Of a DNA stretch of 64,000 nucleotides, positions 33,001 through 42,850 are shown piece by piece; the stretch's first letter is position 1; every line of letters starts with the position of its first letter. Made by a program: the position numbers and the translations under genes. Source of the stretch: Roseateles puraquae (GTDB lineage: Bacteria; Pseudomonadota; Gammaproteobacteria; Burkholderiales; Burkholderiaceae_C); assembly GCF_002205845.1 (NCBI RefSeq), contig NZ_NISI01000001.1:496001-560000 (forward strand). The letters run 5' to 3'. The notes below the pieces were generated by a model. That model made no database searches and was not told where the DNA came from. It was given only the letters and a program-made list of their open reading frames with translations.

Positions 33001-33933
33001 TCAGCCCGCCAGCTCTTCGTAACCGCCGGCCGAGACGAAGACGCGCACGCTGTCGCCGCCGGCCGCCTTGGCCTCGGTGCAGGCCAGGGCGGCGGCGCCG
33101 AGCACCGCATCCACGCTGGTCAGCGAGGGCTGGATCTGCACCACGCCCAGCGACGCCTTCACCCGAGTGCGGTGCAGGCCCCAGCGCAGGCGGTAGCTGG
33201 CCACGGCGGAGCGCACCTTCTCGGCAATGATGTGGGCGTAGTGCTGGTCGCAATCAGGCAGCAGGATGGCGAAGTGGTCGTCTTCCAGGCGCGCCACCAG
33301 GTCCGACGCCCGCACCTTGCCGATCAGCATCTGGCCCAGGCCGTACAGGAAATGGTCGCCCACCTCGGGGCCCATGCCCTGGATGACCTCGCCGAACTTG
33401 TCGACATCCAGCCACAGGATCGACACCGGCTCGTTGCGACGGCTGCCGACATGCTCGGCCAGGCGGCGCTCGAACTCTCGGCGGTTGGCCAGTTCGGTGA
33501 CCGCATCATGCTTGGCCGTCCAAGTCGGCTGCAGACGCTGGGCGCGGGCTGCCGTCACGTCTTCCACGATCCAGAGCGCCTCGCCCTGCGGCGCCTCCCA
33601 GTGCACGGGCGTCGCCTGCAGGCGGCCCCAGAAGCGGTGGCCGTCGCGCTTCACGTACTCGATCTCTTCGTCCAGCGGCCGGCCCGCGGCAAAGGCGGCA
33701 GCGGCACGCTCGTTCAGGCCCGAAAAGGCCAGGTCGGTGGTGTGCACGACACGGGTGGACTGGCCGGCCAGGTCGGCGTCATCGCCGAAACCGAACAGGT
33801 GATTGAACTCTTCGCTGACCACCTCGAAGCGCTGGCCGGCCACGAAGGCCACCGCAGTCGGGGCCCGAACCATCAGGGCGCGCAGGCGGGCAGCCGTGGT
33901 GTCGTTGGGGGAGGCAGGGGCGGCGCTGTTCAT
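33001..33933 (-). CDS. PAS - degenerate GGDEF domain protein
   Basis: 310 residues: a PAS-like sensor domain (about 15-128, [15 protein letters not shown] ... [28 protein letters not shown]) followed by a GGDEF-fold domain (about 140-305, [26 protein letters not shown]). The active-site loop that should read GG(D/E)EF reads EDDHF (217-221), so diguanylate cyclase activity is very unlikely. It may bind GTP or c-di-GMP, or act through protein contacts. ATG 33933 is favoured; an in-frame start 17 codons upstream adds sequence without homology. It stands alone, divergent from the amidohydrolase operon. Confidence 0.82.
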   Translation of the reverse strand: MNSAAPASPNDTTAARLRALMVRAPTAVAFVAGQRFEVVSEEFNHLFGFGDDADLAGQSTRVVHTTDLAFSGLNERAAAAFAAGRPLDEEIEYVKRDGHRFWGRLQATPVHWEAPQGEALWIVEDVTAARAQRLQPTWTAKHDAVTELANRREFERRLAEHVGSRRNEPVSILWLDVDKFGEVIQGMGPEVGDHFLYGLGQMLIGKVRASDLVARLEDDHFAILLPDCDQHYAHIIAEKVRSAVASYRLRWGLHRTRVKASLGVVQIQPSLTSVDAVLGAAALACTEAKAAGGDSVRVFVSAGGYEELAG

Positions 33934-34057
33934 TCGGGTCTCCAGGGTCAGTCTCCTACACCCGACTATCGCAGGAGTCATCACTTTCGGCCATGACGCA
34001 CGTCACGCCGTTAGAGTCCGTGACTTCGCCAGACCTGGCGTCACAAGAGACGGTCCG

Positions 34058-37000
34058 ATGCGCGTGTTCCCGATCTCCCTCCTGGCGCTGCTCGCGGGCA
34101 TCACCCATGCCCAGCAGCTCAGTGAAATCCCTCAGGGCTTGCGGGATGCCACCCCGCGATGGCACGCCCTGACCGGCGCTCGGCTGGTGCTGGCGCCGGG
34201 CCAGGTCATCGAGAACGGCACGCTGGTGATGAAGGATGGCGTCATCGTGGCCGCCGGCGCCGACGTCAAGCCACCGGCCGGCGCGCGCATCTGGGCCCTG
34301 CCCGGCCGCACCGTCTACGCCGGCTTCATCGATGCCGCCAGCCCGCTGGGCCAGGGCCGGGTCGACATCTCCAAGGCCAAGTCACTGACGCCCGGGCAAC
34401 GCTGGGTGAAGGCCGACTTCCACCAGGCCGCCGCGCTGGAGTTGAAGGCCGACGACCTCAAGGCCGCGCGCGAGCAAGGCTTCACCGCCGCGCTGTCGCT
34501 GCCGCCGGCCAGCGGCGTGTTCCGCGGCCAGAGCGCCCTCATCAGCCTGCGCGACGGCGCCGATGCCCGCAGCCTCGTGCTGGCGCCCGACGTCGCCCAG
34601 CATGTGGCGCACGACTACCAGGCCTTCGACTTCGAGTCGGGCGGCCGCACCGGCGTCGTGACCTACCCGACTTCGTTGATGGGCAGCGTGGCCCTGATGC
34701 GCCAGACCTGGCTCAACGCCCGCTGGGCGGCCGGCCAGCCCCCGGCCGGCGAGCGACGCGAGTTCAACGCTTCGCTGGCCGCACTGGCACCCGCCGCCGC
34801 GGGCCGCCAGGTCGTCATCCACGAGGCGCTGGACGAGCAGGACCTGCCCCGCATCGCCCGCACCCGCGACGAGTTCGGCCTCAAGGTGCTGGCCCTGGGC
34901 ACCGGCCACGAATACCGCATCGCCGCCCGGCTCAAGGCGCTGGACCTGCCCGTCATCGTGCCGCTGGCCTACCCGCCCGCGCCCGAGGTGGAGCAGCCCG
35001 AGAGCGCCCTCGACGTGCCGCTGCACCAGCTCCAGCACTGGGAGCGCGCGCCCGGCAATGCCGCCGCACTGCAGGCCGCGGGCGTGACGTTCGCCCTGTC
35101 CACCCAGGGCCTCAAGGACCTGCGCCGCGACTTCTGGCCCCGGCTGCGCCAAGCCGTGCAGCGCGGCCTGGCGCCAGAGGCGGCGCTGGCGGCCTTGACC
35201 ACCACGCCTGCACGGCTGCTGAACCAGCCACGCCTGGGCCGCCTGGCGCCGGGTCATCTGGCGCATGTGGTGGTGGCCAACGGCGACCTGTTCACCAACG
35301 ACCAGGCCGAGGTGGAACTCGCCTTCGTCGACGGCCAGCCGCTGCCCACCGAGGCCTGGGACCGCTTCGACGCCCGCGGCCGCTGGACGGTACGACCGGC
35401 CGGCGGGCCGGAGCAGACCTGGCAGATCGCCGGCACCCGGACCCGCCCGACGCTGCAGGTCGACGGCAAGGCCTGCGAGCTGCAGCAACGCGGCCATGAG
35501 CTGCTGCTGCGCTGGCCCTGCGAGGGCTCCGAGCGCGAGAGCCTGCGCCTGCAGGGCCAGGGCGCGAACATGACCGGCGCGCTGACGCTGGCCGACGGCC
35601 GCACCCAGGCCTGGACGGCCCAGCGCGTGGCGCCGCATCAGCCGCCGGTAGCGGCGAAGGTCAATCCGCCGCCCCCGCCAGCCGCCACCTTCCCAGCCGG
35701 CGTCTACGGTCGTACCGCGCCGCCGGAGCGGCCGGCCACGGTCCTCGTGCGCAATGCCACGGTCTGGACCAGCGCCGCCGCCGGCAACCTGACCGGCACC
35801 GACCTGCTGGTGCGCGACGGTCGCATCGCAGCCGTCGGCAAGAACCTCGCCGCTCCTGCCGGCGCGGCCGTCATCGACGCCACCGGCAAGCACGTCACGC
35901 CCGGCCTGATCGATGCGCACTCGCACACCGCCATCCAGCGTGGCATCAACGAGTTCGCGCACTCGGTCACGGCAGAAGTGCGCGTAGGCGACGTGGTCGA
36001 CCCGACCGACATCAGCCTGTACCGCCAACTGGCAGGCGGCGTGACGAGTGCCAATCTGCTGCACGGCTCGGCCAATGCCATTGGTGGGCAGAACCAGGTC
36101 ATCAAGCTGCGCTGGGGCATGGACGCCGAGGCGATCAAGTTCGAGGGCGCCAAGCCCGGCATCAAGTTCGCGCTGGGCGAGAACGTCAAGCGCGCCAACT
36201 TTCCCGCGACCGAGTCCGACCCCCGCTACCCCACCACCCGCATGGGCGTGGAGCAGGTCATGCGCGACGCCTTCCTGGCGGCGCAGCGCTACCGCGAGCA
36301 GCGCAAGGCCGACCCGACCACGCGCCGCGACCTGCAGATGGACACGCTGGTGGAGCTGCTGGAGAAGAAGCGCGTCATCCACATCCACAGCTACCGCGCG
36401 GATGAAATCCTGATGTTCGTCGCTCTGGCCAAGGAGTTCGGCCTGGAGGTCGCCACCTTCCAGCACGTGCTGGAGGCCTACAAGGTGGCGCCCGAGATCG
36501 CCTCGCTCGGCGCCGGGGCGTCGGGCTTCTCGGACTGGTGGGCCTACAAGGTCGAGGTGCAGGATGCGATTCCGTACAACGGCGCGATGACCCACAAGGC
36601 CGGCGTGGTCACCAGCTTCAACTCCGACAGCGACGAACTCGCACGACGCCTGAACACCGAAGCGGCCAAGGCCCTGCGCTACGGCGGCAAGGCCTGGGGC
36701 ATGACCGAGGCCGACGCGCTGAAGTTCGTCACCCTCAACCCGGCGAAGCAGTTGCGCATCGAGGCCCGCGTCGGCTCACTGGAGGTGGGCAAGGACGCCG
36801 ACTTCGTCATCTGGAGCGCCAACCCGCTGTCCAGTGCCGCCAAGGCGGAGCAGACCTGGATCGACGGCCGGCGCTACTTTGACCTCACCGAAGACGCCCA
36901 GTTGCGCGAGCGCGACCGGGTCGAGCGGGCGCGACTGGTGGCAGCGGCCCTGCCCGAACGGGCCAAAGCCGGCACGCCCGCCGAGGGGCGCCCCGCCTCC

Positions 37001-37120
37001 CCCGTGACCGCCGCACTGGACCAGCTGGACATGCAGCGCTGGCTGCACGCCATGAACCGCGACCGCCAGAGCTACTTTGGTGGCGACGCCTGGCATGAAT
37101 GCACTCTGGATGCGTACTGA
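34058..37120 (+). CDS. Secreted tandem amidohydrolase (two amidohydrolase-like halves)
   Basis: 1,020 residues with a signal peptide ([18 protein letters not shown]). The N-terminal half (about 20-450) has the amidohydrolase frame but reads [14 protein letters not shown] where metal ligands are expected, so it lacks HxH. The C-terminal half (about 560-960) has [14 protein letters not shown] with an intact HxH, plus HIHSYRADE and [14 protein letters not shown], so it should bind metal. The nearest recognised relatives are imidazolonepropionase/prolidase-like periplasmic amidohydrolases. ATG 34058 gives a clean signal peptide; the frame runs further upstream without it. The next amidohydrolase gene starts after one nucleotide. 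Substrate unknown; a dipeptide-like or cyclic amide compound is plausible. Confidence 0.82.
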   Translation: MRVFPISLLALLAGITHAQQLSEIPQGLRDATPRWHALTGARLVLAPGQVIENGTLVMKDGVIVAAGADVKPPAGARIWALPGRTVYAGFIDAASPLGQGRVDISKAKSLTPGQRWVKADFHQAAALELKADDLKAAREQGFTAALSLPPASGVFRGQSALISLRDGADARSLVLAPDVAQHVAHDYQAFDFESGGRTGVVTYPTSLMGSVALMRQTWLNARWAAGQPPAGERREFNASLAALAPAAAGRQVVIHEALDEQDLPRIARTRDEFGLKVLALGTGHEYRIAARLKALDLPVIVPLAYPPAPEVEQPESALDVPLHQLQHWERAPGNAAALQAAGVTFALSTQGLKDLRRDFWPRLRQAVQRGLAPEAALAALTTTPARLLNQPRLGRLAPGHLAHVVVANGDLFTNDQAEVELAFVDGQPLPTEAWDRFDARGRWTVRPAGGPEQTWQIAGTRTRPTLQVDGKACELQQRGHELLLRWPCEGSERESLRLQGQGANMTGALTLADGRTQAWTAQRVAPHQPPVAAKVNPPPPPAATFPAGVYGRTAPPERPATVLVRNATVWTSAAAGNLTGTDLLVRDGRIAAVGKNLAAPAGAAVIDATGKHVTPGLIDAHSHTAIQRGINEFAHSVTAEVRVGDVVDPTDISLYRQLAGGVTSANLLHGSANAIGGQNQVIKLRWGMDAEAIKFEGAKPGIKFALGENVKRANFPATESDPRYPTTRMGVEQVMRDAFLAAQRYREQRKADPTTRRDLQMDTLVELLEKKRVIHIHSYRADEILMFVALAKEFGLEVATFQHVLEAYKVAPEIASLGAGASGFSDWWAYKVEVQDAIPYNGAMTHKAGVVTSFNSDSDELARRLNTEAAKALRYGGKAWGMTEADALKFVTLNPAKQLRIEARVGSLEVGKDADFVIWSANPLSSAAKAEQTWIDGRRYFDLTEDAQLRERDRVERARLVAAALPERAKAGTPAEGRPASPVTAALDQLDMQRWLHAMNRDRQSYFGGDAWHECTLDAY

Positions 37121-37121
37121 C

Positions 37122-38453
37122 ATGAAGCCTGCTCTGCTCACCTGCCTGCTGTCGCTCACCCTGGCGGCGCCCTGGGCGCTGGCCACCCCCAACACGCCAC
37201 CGCCGCCCCAGCGCGAGCCGCTGCTGCTGCGCAATGCCACGCTGCACCCCGTCACGGGCCCGGTCGTCGCCGGGGGCAGCCTGCTCATCGAGGGCGGCAA
37301 GATTCGCGCCCTCGGCGGCAGTGACCTGGCCGCGCCGGCCGGCGCCCGCGTCATCGACCTCGGCGGCCGACACGTGTACCCCGGCATGGTGGCGGCCAGC
37401 ACCAGCCTCGGGCTGGCCGAGATCCGCGCGGTCAACGCTTCTACCGACACCGCGGAGACCGGGCCGCTCAGCCCCAATGCGCGCGCGCTCGTGGCCTTCA
37501 ACGCCGACAGCGAACTGCTGCCGGTCACGCGCGGCGGCGGCGTGCTGACCGCGCTGTCCGTGCCCGAGGCCGGCCGCACCGGGCTGATCGCCGGCACCTC
37601 CGCCCTGCTGCAGCTGGAAGGCTGGAACTGGCAGGACATGGCCCTGGTGCCCGAGTTCGGCCTGCACATCGTCGTGCCGCGGATGCGCCTGAACAGCGCC
37701 CTCTTTCCCACCCAGCCCGAAGCCCGCCTGGCCGAGATCCGCCGCTCGACCGAGCTGCGCCTGAAGCTGCTGGACGACGCCTTCGAGTCGGCCAAGGCCT
37801 ATGCGCTGGCCCGCGCGGCCGATCCAGCCACCCAGGTCGACACCCGCTGGGAAGCCATGCGCCCCGTCTTGCCGGCCAGCGCCGGCGCCACGCCCGCACG
37901 GCCCGTCGTCATGCACGCCGACGACCTGGCGCAGATCCGCTTCGCGCTGGACTTCGCCGCCCGCCACGGCCTGAAGCTCATCATCAACGGCGGCGCCGAC
38001 GCCTGGCGCGTGGCCGACACGCTGCGCGAACGCAACGTGCCGGTCATCATCGACGGCCTGCTGCGCCTGCCCATGCGGCGCGATGACCCGCCCGACGCGC
38101 TGTTCAGCCTCCCGGCCAAGCTGGCAGCCGCCGGCGTGCGCTACTGCATCGCCGAAGGTGGGCGCGACTCGTCCAACGCCCGCAACCTGCCCTTCGAGGC
38201 CGCGCATGCTCGGGCCTTCGGCCTGTCGGACGATGAGGCCCTGAAGTCGGTCACGCTCTACCCCGCGCAGATCCTCGGCGTGGCCGACAAGCTCGGCTCG
38301 CTGGAAGTCGGCAAGCTCGCCACGCTTTTCGTCGCCGATGGCGACCCGCTGGAACCCAGCACCCGGATCGAGCGCGTCTTCATGCAGGGCCGCGAGGTCG
38401 AACTGACAGACCGCCAGACGGCGCTGAGGGACAAGTACCTGAAGCGGCAATGA
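37122..38453 (+). CDS. Secreted amidohydrolase paralogue lacking the HxH metal motif
   Basis: 443 residues with a signal peptide (MKPALLTCLLSLTLAAPWALA). It shows amidohydrolase framework strands (LLLRNATLHPVTG, VIDLGGRHVYPGMV, LGSLEVGKLATLFVADGDPL). The expected PGxIDxHxH is PGMVAASTSLGLAE, similar to the N-terminal half of the preceding protein. It therefore probably does not bind metals in the standard way and may pair with the larger protein. Start chosen one nucleotide after the upstream stop. The following membrane-protein gene overlaps its stop (ATGA). Confidence 0.8.
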   Translation: MKPALLTCLLSLTLAAPWALATPNTPPPPQREPLLLRNATLHPVTGPVVAGGSLLIEGGKIRALGGSDLAAPAGARVIDLGGRHVYPGMVAASTSLGLAEIRAVNASTDTAETGPLSPNARALVAFNADSELLPVTRGGGVLTALSVPEAGRTGLIAGTSALLQLEGWNWQDMALVPEFGLHIVVPRMRLNSALFPTQPEARLAEIRRSTELRLKLLDDAFESAKAYALARAADPATQVDTRWEAMRPVLPASAGATPARPVVMHADDLAQIRFALDFAARHGLKLIINGGADAWRVADTLRERNVPVIIDGLLRLPMRRDDPPDALFSLPAKLAAAGVRYCIAEGGRDSSNARNLPFEAAHARAFGLSDDEALKSVTLYPAQILGVADKLGSLEVGKLATLFVADGDPLEPSTRIERVFMQGREVELTDRQTALRDKYLKRQ

Positions 38454-39217
38454 GGCTTGCTGGGCTCGACGGTTGGCACAGGGCCCTGCTGGCGCTCTGT
38501 GCGGCCGGGCTGGCCCTGTTCGGCGGCCTGCTCTTCGTCTCCTATGCCGCGCCGCTGACCATTGAACGCCTGGCACGCGATGCGATCCAGCTCGAGGTCG
38601 AGCGCCGTGTCGGCGCACGCATCGACGCCCTGTCGGACACCCGACTTGCAGGCCTCGCACGCAAGGCGCTCGAAAAGACCTCCGCCGAGGCAGCCGCTGC
38701 CGAAGCCGCGTTGCGACAACAGGTGCCCCGACGCGTCGCCAACCTGGTGGCCGACATGCTCAAGGCCGACTGCGAGTGCCGAAAGCGACTCGCACGCAGG
38801 CTTCAGGAAGCGGCTGAAGCTCACCTCGACACGCTCCGGGACGCCGAAGCACGGCTGACCGACTGGATCGAGCATGGCTACGCCACGACGCGGGCGCAAC
38901 TGCTGCAAGAGCTGCGCATCTTCTCGGCCGTGAACGCGCTCTGCTTGCTTCTGCTGGGCAGCCTGTGCCTCTGGCGCCGCCCGACGACACCCCAGCTCAT
39001 GCTCGTTGCTGCCACGGTACTCAGCGCTGCCGTGGTCGTTGGCGGGTTCTACCTGTTCAAGCAGGACTGGCTGCACACGCTGGTGTTCGGCACCTACGTC
39101 GGCTGGGGCTACGCCGCCTACCTGGCCGCCGTGACGGGGCTGTTTGCCGACATCGCCTTCAACGAGGCTCGCATTTCGGCCAACCTGCTGAATGCGATTG
39201 CCGTGCCGACCTGTTGA
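38450..39217 (+). CDS. Integral membrane protein of unknown function
   Basis: 255 residues, no family recognised. Predicted by eye: one N-terminal transmembrane helix (about 12-32), a long charged, helical and probably coiled-coil segment (about 40-150, rich in Ala/Glu/Arg with a CECRKR cysteine pair near 107-109), then three closely spaced helices (about 155-175, 180-202, 212-232). The ATG overlaps the amidohydrolase stop as ATGA, so it belongs to that operon. It could be a membrane partner of the secreted amidohydrolases; this rests only on gene order. Confidence 0.6.
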   Translation: MRLAGLDGWHRALLALCAAGLALFGGLLFVSYAAPLTIERLARDAIQLEVERRVGARIDALSDTRLAGLARKALEKTSAEAAAAEAALRQQVPRRVANLVADMLKADCECRKRLARRLQEAAEAHLDTLRDAEARLTDWIEHGYATTRAQLLQELRIFSAVNALCLLLLGSLCLWRRPTTPQLMLVAATVLSAAVVVGGFYLFKQDWLHTLVFGTYVGWGYAAYLAAVTGLFADIAFNEARISANLLNAIAVPTC

Positions 39218-39232
39218 GCGCCCCGTCGCTCA
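39215..39232. terminator. Small hairpin containing both convergent stop codons
   Basis: TGAGCG-CCCCGT-CGCTCA: the left arm starts with the stop of the membrane-protein gene and the right arm ends with the stop (complement) of sbcB. Six base pairs and no T-run, so terminator function is doubtful. Confidence 0.3.
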
Positions 39233-40666
39233 GGGCGCAATCTGCTCCGCATAGTCGTACAGCGCCCCAAGGATCTCCTGGCTGCGCTCGTCCTCGGCGG
39301 TCTCGCCGAGCTGGTCGATGCGCTCCATGAAGACGGCCAGCGTCTGCGCACCGCCCTCGCCTTCGTGCAGGCGGGCGGCGCAGTGGGCCTGCCAGCGCTC
39401 GGCCTCCTCGGCCGACAGGCTGGCCGGGAAGTTGCGCGCGCGCCAGCGGAAGACCAGTTCATCCAGCCGGGCGTCCTGGAAGGCCAGCTTGCCCTGGCTC
39501 GCGCGCTCGGTGAGCTGCTCGGGCGTCATGCCGCGCACGCGGTTCAGCGAGCGGCGGTCTTCGGTGCCGATGAATCCGCCGTACAGGTCTTCGTCGACGT
39601 CCGAGGCCTCGAAGGGCTCGCGCTGGAACACTTCAGGCCACAGACCGTCCAGCAGGCGCCCCTTGTCGGCCAGCGCACGGGCATGGGCCAGCTGGGCCTC
39701 CAGGTCAAAGCCCCAGCGCTCGGCCATCGCCGGGCTGAGCGTCTTGAGGTTGCCGATCACGATCGGGCTCTTGTTGACGTGGATGGTCTTGATGGGCAGC
39801 CGTGTCACGCCTTCCGGGAGGGCGTCCTGCTTGGTGAACATGCGCTCGCGGATGGCGGCGGCGTTCAACGTGAGCAGCTCGTCGGGCGCGCTGGCGCAGT
39901 CCCAGACGATGAGCTCGTTCTTGTTTGTCGGGTGCGGCGCCAGCGGCCACACGAGCGCGATGCAGCCGCGCTCCGGGCCGTACATGCCGGATATGTGCAG
40001 GAAGGGCTTGCCCACGCCGATCTCGTCCCACACGGCCTGCTTGCTGCGCAGCTTGAGGCAGAAGTCCCAGAGTTTGGGCTGGGCGTTGCGCAGCTTGCGC
40101 GCCAGGGCGACGGTGGCGCGCACGTCCGACAGGGCATCGTGCGCCGCCTCGTGCGCCAGGCCGTTGGCGGCGGTCAGGTGTTCGAGCTTGAAGCTGGGGC
40201 GGCCGTCGTCGTGCTTGGGCCATTCGAGGCCGTCAGGACGCAGCGCATAGGCGCAGCGCACCACGTCCAGCAGGTCCCAGCGCCCGCAGCCGTTCTGCCA
40301 CTCGCGGCCGTAGGGGTCGATGAGGTTGCGCCAGAAGAGATGACGCGTGACCTCGTCGTCGAAGCGGATGGAGTTGTAGCCCACACCCACGGTGCCCGGC
40401 AGCGCCAGCACGGTCTCGATGGCGGCGGCGAACTCATGCTCGGGCACGCCGCGCTCCTGGCAGTGCTGGGGCAGGATGCCGGTGAGCAGGCAGGACTCGG
40501 GGTCAGGCAGGTAGTCCGGCGAGGGTTGGCAATACAGCATCAACGGCTCGCCGACCTCGTTCAGTTCGGCATCGGTGCGCAGGCCGGCGAACTGGGCGGG
40601 GCGGTCGCGGCGGGGCACGCGGCCGAAGGTTTCGTAGTCGTGCCAGAAGAAGCTCAGTTCACTCAT
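39230..40666 (-). CDS. sbcB: Exodeoxyribonuclease I
   Basis: 3'-5' single-strand DNA exonuclease in recombination and mismatch repair, 478 residues like E. coli ExoI (475). The DEDDh exonuclease site begins with D10 and E12 in FWHDYETFG. Further conserved pieces are GYNSIRFDDEVTRHLFWRNL and AHDALSDVRATVALAR (Asp of ExoIII), then the ExoI C-terminal domains (LTNxxA-like helices, NFPASLSAEE). ATG 40666 gives the standard MSELSFFWHDYETFG start; an upstream in-frame start 13 codons away has no homology. Convergent with the membrane-protein gene. Confidence 0.95.
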   Translation of the reverse strand: MSELSFFWHDYETFGRVPRRDRPAQFAGLRTDAELNEVGEPLMLYCQPSPDYLPDPESCLLTGILPQHCQERGVPEHEFAAAIETVLALPGTVGVGYNSIRFDDEVTRHLFWRNLIDPYGREWQNGCGRWDLLDVVRCAYALRPDGLEWPKHDDGRPSFKLEHLTAANGLAHEAAHDALSDVRATVALARKLRNAQPKLWDFCLKLRSKQAVWDEIGVGKPFLHISGMYGPERGCIALVWPLAPHPTNKNELIVWDCASAPDELLTLNAAAIRERMFTKQDALPEGVTRLPIKTIHVNKSPIVIGNLKTLSPAMAERWGFDLEAQLAHARALADKGRLLDGLWPEVFQREPFEASDVDEDLYGGFIGTEDRRSLNRVRGMTPEQLTERASQGKLAFQDARLDELVFRWRARNFPASLSAEEAERWQAHCAARLHEGEGGAQTLAVFMERIDQLGETAEDERSQEILGALYDYAEQIAP

Positions 40667-40796
40667 GGGGCGGCACGATAGCGCAAGGCCTGATGCAGGC
40701 GTCACGATCCCGACCTGCCCGACCGCCCCCGTGAGGCGGCGCCTTGGCTAGAGTCGCAGCACAACGCCAACGCGCCGCGCGCAACGGGAGACGACC

Positions 40797-41585
40797 ATGA
40801 AAGCCTGGACTGCCCTCCTCTGCCTGCTGCTGGCCCTGCCTCGGCTGGCCAGCGCCGAAGATGAGCCGATCGCCACCGACCGGCCGGACTTCGTGGAGTC
40901 GAGCGACGTGGTCGGCAAGGGCCGCGTGCAGCTGGAAACCAGCCTGGCCTGGGCGCGCGACCGCCAGGGCAGCCTGAAGACGCGCGAGACCAGCACGCCC
41001 ACCCTGCTGCGCCTGGGCATCGCCGATGCCTGGGAGCTGCGCCTGGAGACCGACGGCCGCATGCGGTTGACCACCGACGACGGCAGCGCGCGCACGCGCG
41101 AGCGGGGCTGGTCGGATCTGTCCTTCGGCCTGAAGTGGCACCAGCGCGATGGCGACGAGGCCACGGGCACGCCGGGCCTGGGCTGGCTCTTTCACCTGGA
41201 TGCCGACACCGGCTCGGGGCCGTTTCGTGGCCAGGGCGTGCGGCCTTCCCTGCGCATGGTGGCGGAATGGGAGTTCGCCGGGGGGTGGTCGCTGGGCGTG
41301 ATGCCCGGCCTGTACCGAGACCGCGACGAGGCCGGCCGGCACTTCACCGGCGGCATCCTGGCGGCCGTGGTGGGCAAGTCGCTGGGCGACCGCACGCGGG
41401 TGTTCGTGGAATTGTCCGGCGAGCAGCTGGCCGCTGCCCGTCATGGCGGCAGCGTGACCACGCTGGACATGGGCATCGCCTACCTGCTGTCCAACGATGT
41501 GCAGATCGATGCCGCCGTGTCGCGCGGCCTGAACCGCAACGCGCCCGACTGGTCGTGGACCGTCGGGCTCTCGCTGCGTTACTGA
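40797..41585 (+). CDS. Outer-membrane beta-barrel protein, phenol-degradation MetA-like
   Basis: 262 residues with a signal peptide (MKAWTALLCLLLALPRLASA). The mature start EDEPIATDRPDFVESSDVVGKGRVQLETSLAW is typical of the transporter-like family related to MetA of phenol degradation. The alternating-pattern strands end in an aromatic residue (SLRY), as expected for an outer-membrane barrel. Substrate unknown. A GGGAGACGACC ribosome-binding stretch precedes the ATG. Stands alone, convergent with the FabH-like gene; their stop codons share a hairpin. Confidence 0.75.
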   Translation: MKAWTALLCLLLALPRLASAEDEPIATDRPDFVESSDVVGKGRVQLETSLAWARDRQGSLKTRETSTPTLLRLGIADAWELRLETDGRMRLTTDDGSARTRERGWSDLSFGLKWHQRDGDEATGTPGLGWLFHLDADTGSGPFRGQGVRPSLRMVAEWEFAGGWSLGVMPGLYRDRDEAGRHFTGGILAAVVGKSLGDRTRVFVELSGEQLAAARHGGSVTTLDMGIAYLLSNDVQIDAAVSRGLNRNAPDWSWTVGLSLRY

Positions 41586-41604
41586 GCCGCGAGCGCGCGG
41601 CTCA
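41583..41604. terminator. Bidirectional hairpin containing both convergent stop codons
   Basis: TGAGCCGCG-AGCG-CGCGGCTCA, a 9-bp perfect stem. The left arm begins with the stop of the barrel gene and the right arm ends at the stop of the FabH-like gene. No T-run follows on either strand, so it may limit convergent transcription or protect 3' ends rather than terminate on its own. Confidence 0.45.
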
Positions 41605-42735
41605 GCGCTTCTTGACGACGACGCTGCCGATCGAATAGCCGGCGCCGAAGGAGCAGATCACGCCCGCATCGCCCGGCTGCAGGTCGGCACGGTGATGGTG
41701 GAAGGCGATGATGGAGCCGGCGGACGCGGTGTTGGCGTACTCGTTGAGGATGAGCGGCGCCACGTCGTCGCCGGCATCGGCGCCCACGAGCTTCTTGATG
41801 ACGAGCTGGTTCATGCCCTGGTTGGCCTGGTGCAGCCAGAAGCGGCGCATCTGCGTCGGCTCCAGGCCCAGCTTGCCGAGGTGGGTCTCGATGTGCGCGG
41901 CGGCCATGGGCACTACCTCCTTGAAGACCTTGCGGCCCTCCTGGTAGAAGGTCAAGTCACGGGCTTCGGGGTCGCGGTCTTCGGCGCGGTTCATGAAGCC
42001 GAAGTTGTTGCGGATGTTGCTGCTGAACTGCGTCGCCAGCTGCGTGCCCAGGATCTCCCACTGGTCCGGACCCGTGGCGGTGTCGGCGCGCTCGACGATG
42101 AGCGCCGTGCACACGTCGCCGAAGATGAAGTGGCAATCGCGGTCACGCCACTCCAGGTGGGCTGAGGTGATCTCGGGGTTGACCACCAGCACGCACTTCG
42201 ACGCCCCGGTGCGCACGGCGTTGAAGGCCTGCTCCAGCGCAAAGGTGGCCGATGAACAGGCCACGTTCATGTCGAACCCGTAGCCGCCGGCGCCCAGCGC
42301 CTGCTGGATCTCGACCGCCATGGCGGGGTAGGCGCGCTGCATGTTGGCACTCGAACAAAGCACGGCGTCGATGTCGGCGCCGGTCTTGCCCGCCTGGGCC
42401 AGCGCCTTCTGCGCGGCATCGACCGCGATCTCGGCCATTAGCGACAGCTCGTCATCGCCACGCGGCTTGAAGCGCGGGTACATGCGCGCCGGGTCCAGCA
42501 CGCCGTCCTTCTCGATGACGTAGCGCTGCTTGATGCCGGACGCCTTCTCGATGAACTCGACGCTGGAGTGCGTCATCGGCTGGCGCTCGCCGCGGGCGAT
42601 GGCGTCGGCATGGGCGGCGTTCTGCTGGTCGGCGTAGGCGTTGAAGGCCGCCACCAGCTCCGCGTTGGTGATGACGTGCGGCGGCTGGTACAGGCCGGTG
42701 CCGCTGATGACGACGGCTGGGAATGATGTTTGCAT
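41602..42735 (-). CDS. Beta-ketoacyl-ACP synthase III-like enzyme (FabH/FabW type)
   Basis: Thiolase-fold condensing enzyme of 377 residues, about 60 longer than E. coli FabH. Catalytic triad: C160 in NVACSSATFALEQA, H302 in WLHQANQGMN and N335 in NEYANTASAG. The extra length comes from an insertion near residues 30-60 and 75-95 (ERQPMTHSSVEFIEKASGIKQRY region). Such long FabH relatives occur in betaproteobacteria next to canonical FabH, for example the FabW type described in Ralstonia. No fab genes are adjacent. Function is probably initiation of fatty-acid or a specialised acyl chain; substrate unknown. Confidence 0.8.
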   Translation of the reverse strand: MQTSFPAVVISGTGLYQPPHVITNAELVAAFNAYADQQNAAHADAIARGERQPMTHSSVEFIEKASGIKQRYVIEKDGVLDPARMYPRFKPRGDDELSLMAEIAVDAAQKALAQAGKTGADIDAVLCSSANMQRAYPAMAVEIQQALGAGGYGFDMNVACSSATFALEQAFNAVRTGASKCVLVVNPEITSAHLEWRDRDCHFIFGDVCTALIVERADTATGPDQWEILGTQLATQFSSNIRNNFGFMNRAEDRDPEARDLTFYQEGRKVFKEVVPMAAAHIETHLGKLGLEPTQMRRFWLHQANQGMNQLVIKKLVGADAGDDVAPLILNEYANTASAGSIIAFHHHRADLQPGDAGVICSFGAGYSIGSVVVKKR

Positions 42736-42850
42736 GGTGTCGGCGACAAGCCGCCGCTGCTGATGTACGAAGGCTGCCAGTTTATCGACCCACGCTGGTG
42801 CAGGCGCCAGGCACTAGCCTGGGGCCCCAGCCACCGCCAGGCCCCACGCC

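Noticed and set aside
34382-36595. 737-codon antisense frame in the tandem amidohydrolase gene
   Set aside because: Composition of a reverse-complement shadow; the plus frame has signal peptide and conserved amidohydrolase strands.
40677-40690. CGATAGCGCAAGGC as a fourth LacI-type operator
   Set aside because: Matches only about 9 of 14 positions, is not palindromic and lies before an unrelated barrel-protein gene.
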